Positions 57,185 through 64,000 of a stretch of DNA of 64,000 nt are shown in pieces (within the stretch, counting starts at the first letter, position 1; every line of letters starts with the position of its first letter). A model generated the notes under the pieces. The model saw nothing but the letters and a program-made list of their open reading frames with translations, had not been told where the DNA came from and ran no database searches. A program made the translations under genes and the position numbers. Origin of the DNA: Citricoccus sp. SGAir0253 (GTDB lineage Bacteria > Actinomycetota > Actinomycetes > Actinomycetales > Micrococcaceae); the NCBI RefSeq assembly GCF_005877055.1, contig NZ_CP039424.1, forward strand, positions 1,860,001-1,924,000. Reading direction: 5' to 3'.

Positions 57185-58819
57185 TCAGCGCTCGGGGCGC
57201 AGCACCTTCGAGTAGACCGTGGTGCCGTTGGCATCGCGCAGGCTGACGGTGAAGGTGTCGTCCTCGTCCAGGTCCACGTGCCCGAAGAACTGGCCCTCGC
57301 CGTCGCGCGGGGACTCGTTGGCGTAGTCCCCGGACTTGGCGAACACGACCTCCGGGCCGAACGTGCCGTCCATCGTGTTCGGCCCGAAGCTGCCGGCGTT
57401 GATGGGGCCGGCCACGAACTCCCAGAAGGGGTCGAAGTCCGTGAACGCGGCGCGCTCCGGGGAGTAGTGGTGCGCGGCGCAGTAGTGGACGTCGCCGGTG
57501 ATGAACACGACGTTCTTCACGCCGTGGTCCTTGAAGGCCTTCAGCACGCGGGCCAGCTCGAGCTCGCGGCCCAGCGGGGCGCCGTGCTCGGCGTTGGAGA
57601 TGGACTCCTGGCCCTTGCCGTCCGGGACGATGATGCCCAGCGGCAGGTCGCACGAGATGACCTTCCACGTGGCCTTCGAGGTGGTCACCTCGCGGATGAG
57701 CCACTGCACCTGCTCCTCGCCGAGCAGCGCGGTGGCGTGCGGCTCCAGGCCGTCCGTGTTCTCGCCCTTGTGGGTGCGCATGTCCAGGGCGAAGAGGTCC
57801 AGCTGGGGACCGCGCTCGATCTTGCGGTAGATGCGGGCCGGCTCGAAGCCGGTGCCCGGGCGCAGGGCGCGGGCGTCCGCGATCGGCATGTACTCCTGCC
57901 ACGCCCGGCGGCCGCGCGCGGCGAGGGTGTCCACGTCCCGCACGGTGTAGCGGGGGTCGTCGATGGTCTCCCCGTGCCACCAGTTGTTGGTGGTCTCGTG
58001 GTCGTCCCACTGGGCCACGAGCGGGACCTGCGCGTACATCGCGCGGACGTTGGCGTCCATCATCGTGTAGCGGTGCCGGCCGCGGAACTCGTTGAGCGTC
58101 TCGGCGACCTTGGAGACCTCCTCGGTGACGAGGTTGCGCCAGACCTGGCCGTCCGGCTCCACCACCTCGGCCTGGATGGGGCCGTCCGCGTAGACGGTGT
58201 CCCCGGCGTGGACGAAGAAGTCCGGGGCGGTCTCCAGCATGGCCCGGTAGCCGCGCATGCCGCCGATCTCCTCGTTGATGCCCCAGCCCTGGCCCGCGGT
58301 GTCCGCGGTCCAGACGAAGGACTGGCCGCGCCGGCCCAGTCCGGCCCCGCGCCCGCGGGACCGGCCGTGCGCGGCCGCTCCGGGCGCCGTCGAGAACGTG
58401 CCGGTGCCGGACTCGGAGAGGTTCCCGTCCTCGTCCTCGAACCGCAGGGTGTACTGGAAGCGGGTGCCGGCGGGCAGGTTGCCCGCGCTGATCTTGGCCG
58501 TGAAGTCCGTGGCCTCGCTCGCCCAGGAGCCGCGCAGCACGCGCTCGAAGCCGTCCTTCCGGGCCAGGGGCCGACCCTCGGCGTCCACGGCGCGGACCGT
58601 GGCGACGAGACGACCGGCCCCGGAGGCGCGGGACCAGAGCACGGCCGAGCGGGAGGTGACGTCGCCGGTGGCGATGCCGCTGGGCAGGGTGAGCCGGGAG
58701 GAGCGGACGAGGGCGGCGGCGGGACGCGGCGCGGCCGTGGCCGGGGCGGCGGCGAGCGAGGCCGCGGCGGCGGTGGCGGCGGATCCGAGCAGGAGGGAAC
58801 GACGGGAGATCTGGGTCAT
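57185..58819 (-). CDS. PhoD-like alkaline phosphatase, Tat-exported
   Basis: 544 residues. Twin-arginine signal (QISRRSLLLGSAATAAAASL, cleavage near ATA-AP at 30). N-terminal fibronectin-like domain, then metal motifs FFVHAGDTVYADGPI, VAQWDDHETTNNWW, NVVFITGDVHYCAAHH. PhoD enzymes use iron and calcium to cleave phosphomono- and diesters outside the membrane. AGGG lies near the ATG. It is followed by a strong terminator hairpin. No PHO-box-like repeats were seen upstream, unlike the PhoD gene at 59821. Confidence 0.9.
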   Translation of the reverse strand: MTQISRRSLLLGSAATAAAASLAAAPATAAPRPAAALVRSSRLTLPSGIATGDVTSRSAVLWSRASGAGRLVATVRAVDAEGRPLARKDGFERVLRGSWASEATDFTAKISAGNLPAGTRFQYTLRFEDEDGNLSESGTGTFSTAPGAAAHGRSRGRGAGLGRRGQSFVWTADTAGQGWGINEEIGGMRGYRAMLETAPDFFVHAGDTVYADGPIQAEVVEPDGQVWRNLVTEEVSKVAETLNEFRGRHRYTMMDANVRAMYAQVPLVAQWDDHETTNNWWHGETIDDPRYTVRDVDTLAARGRRAWQEYMPIADARALRPGTGFEPARIYRKIERGPQLDLFALDMRTHKGENTDGLEPHATALLGEEQVQWLIREVTTSKATWKVISCDLPLGIIVPDGKGQESISNAEHGAPLGRELELARVLKAFKDHGVKNVVFITGDVHYCAAHHYSPERAAFTDFDPFWEFVAGPINAGSFGPNTMDGTFGPEVVFAKSGDYANESPRDGEGQFFGHVDLDEDDTFTVSLRDANGTTVYSKVLRPER

Positions 58820-58970
58820 GGACCCTGATGATGGCCATGCCGGGCGGGCCGGTTCCTGCCGATGGACGACGGCGAGGTGAACGGCGCGGGACGATTCGGT
58901 GGTGGCCCGTGATCCCGGTCGCAGGCCGGGGTTCCCGCTCCGCGTCCGGCCCGCGGTCCGGGCCGGCGTC

Positions 58971-59705
58971 TCAGGCCTCGGCGCCCGGGGCGTCGCCCGG
59001 CGCGCCCGCGAGGCGCCGTCGCAGCTGCGCCCGCCAGGGAGCGGGCAGTTCCGGGGAGGCGAGCACGCGGGCGATGCCCACGCGGTCCCCCCGGTCCACG
59101 TTCATCACGCGGTGGATCTCGGCCACGGACACCGATCCGCCGGGCCGGTCCACCAGCGCCATGGCGTCCCCGGCGCCGATCCGGCCCTCCCGCAGCACGC
59201 GCAGGTAGTAGCCCGCGCGTCCGGTCCGCTGGACCTCGGCCACGAGGTCGGGCATGCCCCACCGGTCGGACAGGGTGCGGCACGGCCGACGGGGCTGGGT
59301 CACCTGCACCAGGGCCTCGCCGATCGCGAAGACGTCCCCGGCGTGCACGCGCGCCCCCGGCCAGCCGGTGACGGTGAGGTTCTCGGAGAACCCGCCCTCG
59401 GGGATCTCGCGCCCCTCGGTCCACCAGGCCGCGTAGTCCTCGCGCGCGTAGGCCAGCAGTGCCTTGTCCGGGCCGCCGTGGTGCCGGCGGTCCCCCTGCT
59501 CGTCCCCGGGCAGGCCGAGGACACCGAGGGGAACGGGGCCGGCGAGCAGGTGCTTCACGGCCGCGGTCGCGACCTCCCGCCCGCACCAGTGCTGCCGGCG
59601 GACGGGCCCTGCGCGGACGGCGACGACGGTCCCCGCGGGGGCATCATCGCCGGCGGCCGAGCCCTCCGGCACGGGCCCCGGCGAGCGGATCGGCTGCGCG
59701 TCCAT
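58971..59705 (-). CDS. MOSC domain protein, YiiM-like
   Basis: 244 residues. GTVVAVRAGPVRRQHWCGRE near residue 24, LPGDEQGDRRHHGGPDKALL, FSENLTVTGW and VTQPRRPCRTL with the conserved MOSC cysteine, then a C-terminal three-alpha region. MOSC proteins handle molybdenum cofactor sulfur or reduce N-hydroxylated compounds with a partner. No molybdopterin genes are adjacent. CACAAT ends six bases before the ATG, suggesting a leaderless start. Confidence 0.85.
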   Translation of the reverse strand: MDAQPIRSPGPVPEGSAAGDDAPAGTVVAVRAGPVRRQHWCGREVATAAVKHLLAGPVPLGVLGLPGDEQGDRRHHGGPDKALLAYAREDYAAWWTEGREIPEGGFSENLTVTGWPGARVHAGDVFAIGEALVQVTQPRRPCRTLSDRWGMPDLVAEVQRTGRAGYYLRVLREGRIGAGDAMALVDRPGGSVSVAEIHRVMNVDRGDRVGIARVLASPELPAPWRAQLRRRLAGAPGDAPGAEA

Positions 59706-59743
59706 CCCCCCATTGTGGTCATCCCCTCCGGGAAGCGCACCCT

Positions 59744-59769
59744 GAATCGCTACCGAACAGTAGGTGAAC
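59744..59769 (-). promoter_or_regulatory. Probable PHO box upstream of the second phoD gene
   Basis: On the minus strand three units at exactly 11-base steps begin GTTC (59766-59769, GTTCACC), GTTC (59755-59758, GTTCGGT) and ATTC (59744-59747, ATTCAGG). Eleven-base direct repeats with GTTCACC are the PhoP binding pattern of actinobacteria. It ends 51 bases before the likely start. Confidence 0.55.
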
Positions 59770-59806
59770 ACGGCCGCGCCCCTCCCCGTCCGCCGGCGCC
59801 CCCGTC

Positions 59807-59812
59807 TACGCT
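59807..59812 (+). promoter_or_regulatory. -10 hexamer of the second phoD gene
   Basis: TACGCT, eight bases before the GTG at 59821; fits a PHO-activated, leaderless promoter and favours that start over the GTG at 59764. Confidence 0.45.
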
Positions 59813-59820
59813 CGGTGCCC

Positions 59821-61494
59821 GTGCACGCATCCCAGATCCCCCCTGTCACCGCCCAGCCCACGCGGCGCGCCGTCGTCCGCACCGGCGCGCTCGCGGGTGC
59901 CGCCGCCCTGGCCGGCGCCGCGCCCCTGATCTCCCCCGGTCCCCGGCCCGCCGCGGCCGCCACGGGGCCCTTCCGCCACGGCGTCGCCTCCGGGGACCCC
60001 CTCCCGGACGGGATCCTGCTGTGGACGCGGGTGACCCCCACCGAGGACGCGGCCCCCGGCTCCGGCCTCGGCGCGGACGTCACCGTCTCCTGGACGGTCG
60101 CGCTGGACCCCGGGTTCACCCGCGTGGTCGCCCGCGGCACCGTGCGCACCGGCGCGGACCGCGACCACACCGTGAAGGTCCCCGTGGCCGGGCTCGCCCC
60201 GGCCACGGACCACTGGTTCCGGTTCGGACTGCAGGGCGCCGTCTCCCCCGCGGGACGCACGCGGACCGCACCGGCCGCCGGCGCCGCCGTCGAGCACCTG
60301 CGCTTCGGCGTGGTGTCCTGCGCCAACTGGCAGGCCGGGCACTTCTCCGCCTACCGGCACCTGTCCCGCGAGCGCCTGGACGCGGTGCTGCACCTGGGCG
60401 ACTACCTCTACGAGTACGGCCCCGGGGAGTACCAGGCGCGCGACGTGGTGGTCCGCCCGCACGAGCCGGCCCGCGAGATGACCACGCTGGCCGACTACCG
60501 GGTGCGCCACGCCCAGTACAAGACGGACCCGGACCTGCAGGCCCTGCACGCCGCCGCGCCGTTCATCGTCACGTGGGACGACCACGAGTCCGCGAACGAC
60601 GCCTACGACGACGGCGCCGAGAACCACACCGAGGGCACGGAGGGCTCCTGGCCCCAGCGCCGGGCGTGGGCGCAGCGGGCCTACGCCGAGTGGATGCCGG
60701 TGCGCTACGAACCGGGCGGGGAGCTGTACCGCCGGCTGGGGTTCGGCACCCTGGCGTCCCTGTCCATGCTGGACCTGCGAACGTACCGGGACCGGCAGGC
60801 CTCCTCCCAGCTCGCCGGGGAGGTCGACGACCCGGACCGGTCCATCACCGGCGCCGCGCAGATGGACTGGCTGCTGGCGGGGCTCACGGAGCAGGGCCCG
60901 CAGTGGAAGCTGGTCGGCAACCCGGTGATGATCGCCCCGGTGCGCTTCCCCTCGACGCTGAGCACCGCCGAGCTGGCGGGCATGCACGAGCTGCTGGGCA
61001 CCACCACGATCGATGGCGTGCCGTACAACGTGGACCAGTGGGACGGCTACGTGGCCGACCGCACCACCGTGGTGCGCCACCTGCGCGACCACGCGGTGAA
61101 GGACACCGTCTTCCTGACCGGGGACATCCACTCGGCCTGGGCCTGCGACCTGCCCGCCGACCCGCTGACCTACCCGGTCACCGGGGACTCCGTGGCCACG
61201 GAACTCGTGTGCACGTCCGTGACGAGCGACAACCTGGACGACATCCTCGGCGTGCCCCCGCGCACCGGCTCCCTGGCCGTGGAGGCCGCGATGAAGGCCG
61301 CGAACCCGCACGTGCGCTACCTGGACTTCGACTCCCACGGGTACTCGGTGCTGGACGTGACCCCCTCCGGCGTCCGGATGGACTTCCACCGGCTCGCCGA
61401 GCGCACCTCGCCGGGCTCGGGGGCCTCGCGGACGGCGTCGTACACGGTTGCCGCCGGCACCCAGCGCGTGCGGTCCACCGGGGGCGTGCTGTGA
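59821..61494 (+). CDS. PhoD-like alkaline phosphatase, Tat-exported, second copy
   Basis: 557 residues. Tat signal ([20 protein letters not shown], cleavage near AAA-AT at 46). PhoD N-terminal domain ([20 protein letters not shown]), then [28 protein letters not shown] and [16 protein letters not shown]. It releases phosphate from organic esters outside the cell. It differs from the PhoD at 57185 and is more like the classical Bacillus-type PhoD. A probable PHO box lies upstream. The stop overlaps the next gene as GTGA. The alternative GTG at 59764 lies within the PHO box. Confidence 0.9.
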   Translation: MHASQIPPVTAQPTRRAVVRTGALAGAAALAGAAPLISPGPRPAAAATGPFRHGVASGDPLPDGILLWTRVTPTEDAAPGSGLGADVTVSWTVALDPGFTRVVARGTVRTGADRDHTVKVPVAGLAPATDHWFRFGLQGAVSPAGRTRTAPAAGAAVEHLRFGVVSCANWQAGHFSAYRHLSRERLDAVLHLGDYLYEYGPGEYQARDVVVRPHEPAREMTTLADYRVRHAQYKTDPDLQALHAAAPFIVTWDDHESANDAYDDGAENHTEGTEGSWPQRRAWAQRAYAEWMPVRYEPGGELYRRLGFGTLASLSMLDLRTYRDRQASSQLAGEVDDPDRSITGAAQMDWLLAGLTEQGPQWKLVGNPVMIAPVRFPSTLSTAELAGMHELLGTTTIDGVPYNVDQWDGYVADRTTVVRHLRDHAVKDTVFLTGDIHSAWACDLPADPLTYPVTGDSVATELVCTSVTSDNLDDILGVPPRTGSLAVEAAMKAANPHVRYLDFDSHGYSVLDVTPSGVRMDFHRLAERTSPGSGASRTASYTVAAGTQRVRSTGGVL

Positions 61495-62837
61495 GGGCGC
61501 GGGGCGGCGGGGCCCGGGCGGACGTGTCACCGGAGCGGGGCGCCGGGGCGGCGCCGCACCGACCCTCGGCGCCGGGGACCAGCCGGCGGTCCTTCCTGCG
61601 CGCGGCGGGCGCCACCGGGGCGGGCGTGCTGCTCTCCGCGGCCGCCTCGGCCGGGTGGGGCGGCACGGCCGCGAGCGCGGCGGGGCGCACCCGCGTGCAC
61701 GTGCTCGTGGTGGACGGCTGCGGGCCGGACGAGATCACGGCGACGGGCACCCCCCGGCTGGCGGCCCTGCGGGATGCCGGCACGTGGTTCCCCCAGGCCC
61801 GGTCCCTGCCGGTCATGGAGACGATCCCCAACCACGTCATGATGATGACCGGTGCCCGGCCGGACCGCACCGGGGTGCCGGCGAACGCCGTCTTCGACCG
61901 CGCGCTCGGCGAGGTGCGCACCCTGGACCGCGCGACGGACCTGCGCTTCCCCACGCTGCTGGAGCGGGTGCGGGAGCGGGGGCTGACGAGCGCCAGCGTG
62001 CTGAGCAAGGAGTACCTGTACGGCGTCTTCGGGGACCGGGCCACGTTCCGCTGGGAGCCGGAGCCGATCGTGCCGGTCAGCGGACACGCCCCGGACGCGT
62101 CCACGATGGACGCCCTGCTGGCGATGGTGGACGCCGCCGACCCGGACCTGTGCTTCACCAACCTCGGGGACATCGACCGGATGGGCCACAGCGACCTGAC
62201 CGGCACCACGCTGCGCGCGGCACGCGGGGCCGCCCTGCTGTCCACGGACCGGCAGGTGGGGCGGCTGGTGGACCACCTGGTGGGGCGCGGACTGTGGGAG
62301 AGCACGGTGCTGGTGGTCCTGGCCGACCACTCCATGGACTGGTCCTATGCCTGGAAGACGGTGTCCGCGACCGAGGTCCTGGCCGCCGATCCTGAGCTGG
62401 TCGAGCACCTGGCCGTGGCCCAGAACGGCGGGGCGGACCTGTTCTCCTGGACCGGGCCCGACGTCGGCCGGTCTGCCGCACTCGAGCGCGCGGCGGCCCT
62501 GCTGCGCGCCCACCCCGGGGTGCTCTCCGTCCATGCCCCGGCCGAGCTGCGGCTCGGCGCCGAGGCCGGCGACCTCGTGGCCTACTGCCGGGCCGGGTGG
62601 CGGTTCACGGACCCCACCGTGGTGTCCAATCCGATCCCGGGCAACCACGGGCACCCCGCGACCGAGCCGATCCCCTTCATGGTGACGGGCGGGTCCCCGC
62701 TGGTTCGCCGGGGCCACGTGTCCTCGGAGCCGGTCCGGACAGTGGACGTCGCGCCCACGGTGGGCTCGCTGCTCGGGCTCGGCGCGCCCGCCGGGGGCTA
62801 CGACGGGACGGCGCGGACCGCGGCGTTCGTGGGGTGA
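61491..62837 (+). CDS. Exported alkaline phosphatase superfamily (phosphodiesterase/pyrophosphatase) protein
   Basis: 448 residues. Tat signal [20 protein letters not shown] from residue 24, then an alkaline phosphatase-superfamily catalytic domain: [12 protein letters not shown] (metal Asp), the nucleophile region [20 protein letters not shown] (Thr in ETIPNH), [13 protein letters not shown] (Asp, His), [10 protein letters not shown] (Asp-His) and a late GNHGHP. The GTG start overlaps the phoD stop as GTGA, so it should be made together with PhoD under phosphate control. Substrate may be nucleotide or phospholipid diesters. Confidence 0.85.
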   Translation: MRARGGGARADVSPERGAGAAPHRPSAPGTSRRSFLRAAGATGAGVLLSAAASAGWGGTAASAAGRTRVHVLVVDGCGPDEITATGTPRLAALRDAGTWFPQARSLPVMETIPNHVMMMTGARPDRTGVPANAVFDRALGEVRTLDRATDLRFPTLLERVRERGLTSASVLSKEYLYGVFGDRATFRWEPEPIVPVSGHAPDASTMDALLAMVDAADPDLCFTNLGDIDRMGHSDLTGTTLRAARGAALLSTDRQVGRLVDHLVGRGLWESTVLVVLADHSMDWSYAWKTVSATEVLAADPELVEHLAVAQNGGADLFSWTGPDVGRSAALERAAALLRAHPGVLSVHAPAELRLGAEAGDLVAYCRAGWRFTDPTVVSNPIPGNHGHPATEPIPFMVTGGSPLVRRGHVSSEPVRTVDVAPTVGSLLGLGAPAGGYDGTARTAAFVG

Positions 62838-62883
62838 GCCGGGCGGCGGGGCGCTCTCCGCACGGGGCGCCACCCAGGTGGGG

Positions 62884-63279
62884 TCATCCGACGAACGCGT
62901 CGGCGATGGAGACCACGAGCCCGACCAGCCCGGCGGCCACGAGCGTGGCGCCGAGGGCCAGGGACACCGTGGTGATCGGCAGCCGCCGCTCCAGCCGCAT
63001 CTGCGCCGGATTGGTGGGGCTGACGTAGGCGAGCGTGAAGTCCCGGCCGTCCAGCCGGGAGCGTTCCCCCGGGCGGAGCGGCCGTTCGTGGATGTCCTCG
63101 GCGTCGAACCAGCGGGCGCGGGGGTCGTCCGGCTGGCCCACGATGACGACCTCCGTGGTGACCAGGTCACGCTCCCGGGCCCGCAGGACGATCCCGCCCA
63201 CGAGCAGGGGCAGCCCGATCATCGGCCCGAGCCAGGCCATCACCTCCGCGGCGAGGCCGAGGACTTGGAAGCCGTTCAC
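62884..63279 (-). CDS. Small membrane protein, unknown
   Basis: 131 residues with two hydrophobic segments: VMAWLGPMIGLPLLVGGIVL near the N-terminus and TTVSLALGATLVAAGLVGLV at the C-terminus, separated by a polar domain (RWFDAEDIHERPLRPGERSR and FTLAYVSPTNPAQMRLERR). The layout resembles DUF3592-type proteins but I am not sure of the family. The GTG at 63279 is preceded by TAGCCT and seven bases, a leaderless start; the longer open frame upstream gives Arg/Pro-rich nonsense. Confidence 0.7.
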   Translation of the reverse strand: MNGFQVLGLAAEVMAWLGPMIGLPLLVGGIVLRARERDLVTTEVVIVGQPDDPRARWFDAEDIHERPLRPGERSRLDGRDFTLAYVSPTNPAQMRLERRLPITTVSLALGATLVAAGLVGLVVSIADAFVG

Positions 63280-63286
63280 GCTCCCA

Positions 63287-63292
63287 AGGCTA
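63287..63292 (-). promoter_or_regulatory. -10 hexamer of the small membrane protein gene, leaderless start
   Basis: TAGCCT on the minus strand, seven bases before the GTG at 63279. Confidence 0.5.
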
Positions 63293-63397
63293 GACGGGTC
63301 CTCCGTGGCGTGGGTCAACACCGCAAGGGTCCGGGCGGGCGGGACATCGGGGCGCGGGTGGCGGCAAGATGGCGTCACGAGCAGAGGGGGGCCCACC

Positions 63398-63991
63398 ATG
63401 CGACCTGCGGCGACCACCCCGGCGAATCGAGCCGCGGAGCCGGCCCGCCGCGCCCGGGCAGGAGGGCCCGCGAGGAGCGCGGGGGTGGCGCTGCGACGCC
63501 GGTGGGACTGCACGGCCTCCTCGGTGATGGTCGGTGCCCTGCTGTCGTCCTGCGGGGTCGGCGATCCGCTCGCGGCGACCGGGTCCGTGCCTCCCCCGGA
63601 ACCTGCGGTGACGTCGTCATCCCCTCACGAGACTGCAGGGCGCTTCGCCAGCCTGGACGAGCTCTTCCGGGAGGTGGACGGGCAGCTGGGCTGTCCCGAG
63701 GACAGCGCAGACCACTACTTCATGGTCGACGGCGCGCCGACGGGGCTGCCGGGACGACAGTGCGGGAGCGGCGTGGTGATGGCCTGGTCCGAGAACCCAG
63801 CCATGGCGGACCACGCCGAACAGGTATTGCGGGACGCCGGCGGCCCCGTGCCGCGGGCCACGGGCCCGGGCTGGTTCGTGGCCGACGTGTCCGCCGTGGT
63901 CGAGACGGGCGGTCTCGAACCCTCCATGCCGGACTCCACGGACCTGCGGAACCTCGCCGGAAGCCTGGGCGGTCGGTACACGGCAGGATAG
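63398..63991 (+). CDS. Putative lipoprotein, unknown function
   Basis: 197 residues. An Arg/Ala-rich N-terminus is followed by a short hydrophobic stretch and a lipobox-like VGALLSSCGVGD, so Cys52 is the likely lipidation site. The mature part has two further cysteines (LGCPEDS and GRQCGSG) that may form a disulfide, and a region MAWSENPAMADHAEQVLRDA. No family recognised. AGGGGGG lies 7 bases before the ATG. The N-terminal extension before the hydrophobic segment is unusually long; an inner start is possible. Confidence 0.65.
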   Translation: MRPAATTPANRAAEPARRARAGGPARSAGVALRRRWDCTASSVMVGALLSSCGVGDPLAATGSVPPPEPAVTSSSPHETAGRFASLDELFREVDGQLGCPEDSADHYFMVDGAPTGLPGRQCGSGVVMAWSENPAMADHAEQVLRDAGGPVPRATGPGWFVADVSAVVETGGLEPSMPDSTDLRNLAGSLGGRYTAG

Positions 63992-64000
63992 TCCCGCCTC

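Noticed and set aside
58899-62837. 1312-codon plus-strand frame
   Set aside because: Only the part from 61491 is protein-like; the rest is Arg/Pro-rich out-of-frame sequence over MOSC and phoD genes.

Overview
The window is very GC-rich actinobacterial chromosome. Its markers point to the Micrococcaceae (Kocuria, Citricoccus, Micrococcus or Arthrobacter relatives): the thrS / HIT phosphorylase / phosphatidylinositol-phosphate synthase order, three mycothiol-linked genes, a class Ib nrdHIEF operon with NrdR boxes, a DnaE2 locus, and many start codons sitting 6-7 bases after a -10 hexamer (leaderless transcripts). The family assignment is an inference; no rRNA is present. I saw no tRNA, CRISPR array, insertion sequence or integrase.

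Layout. 1-4.3 kb: end of a YbaK-type deacylase, a GPP34 gene, and a tightly overlapping operon thrS - Ap4A phosphorylase - pgsA. 4.4-5.5 kb: a frameshifted DUF222/HNH pseudogene. 6-11.1 kb: a RibD-like reductase and the SOS-boxed dnaE2 locus, without imuA'/imuB. 11.4-23.2 kb: a benzoate island, namely a mycothiol-dependent isomerase, a BenK-type transporter, benABCD, a LuxR/LAL regulator and benE. The arrangement resembles the benzoate cluster of Corynebacterium. BenC carries an extra C-terminal FCD (GntR ligand-binding) domain, and the benA and benK control regions share a CRP-like composite element. 23.2-29.3 kb: an XRE regulator behind a 9-bp tandem array, a secreted phosphoesterase, an HMCES/YedK protein, a GH15 glucosidase and a SnoaL-like protein. 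29.4-31.9 kb: a mycothiol-dependent formaldehyde detoxification pair and a kinase whose start lies in an 18-bp-armed inverted repeat. 31.9-36.4 kb: LipM-like transferase, thioesterase, and a secreted PGRP amidase with SLH repeats.

36.5-40.8 kb is the most foreign-looking stretch. It holds one lower-GC gene for a 1255-residue protein combining a Cys-rich N-terminus, an unfamiliar middle region, a RecD-like SF1 helicase and a C-terminal PD-(D/E)XK-like nuclease. It is the best candidate here for an undescribed, possibly anti-phage, system. 40.9-45.1 kb is nrdHIEF. 45.3-52.9 kb is a catabolic/transport region: a TPP enzyme divergent from a cyclase-family hydrolase, a TM2 protein, a BCCT transporter, and an IclR regulator divergent from a second AAHS-type transporter. 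53.1-64 kb holds RNase Z, a small alarmone synthetase, photolyase, an SRPBCC protein, two Tat-exported PhoD phosphatases (one behind a likely PHO box and translationally coupled to a third exported phosphatase), a MOSC protein, a small membrane protein and a lipoprotein.

Shared themes: aromatic-acid uptake and catabolism, phosphate scavenging by Tat-secreted enzymes, DNA damage response (DnaE2, HMCES, photolyase), and mycothiol chemistry. Many minus-strand gene ends are followed by GC-rich hairpins that I call terminators.
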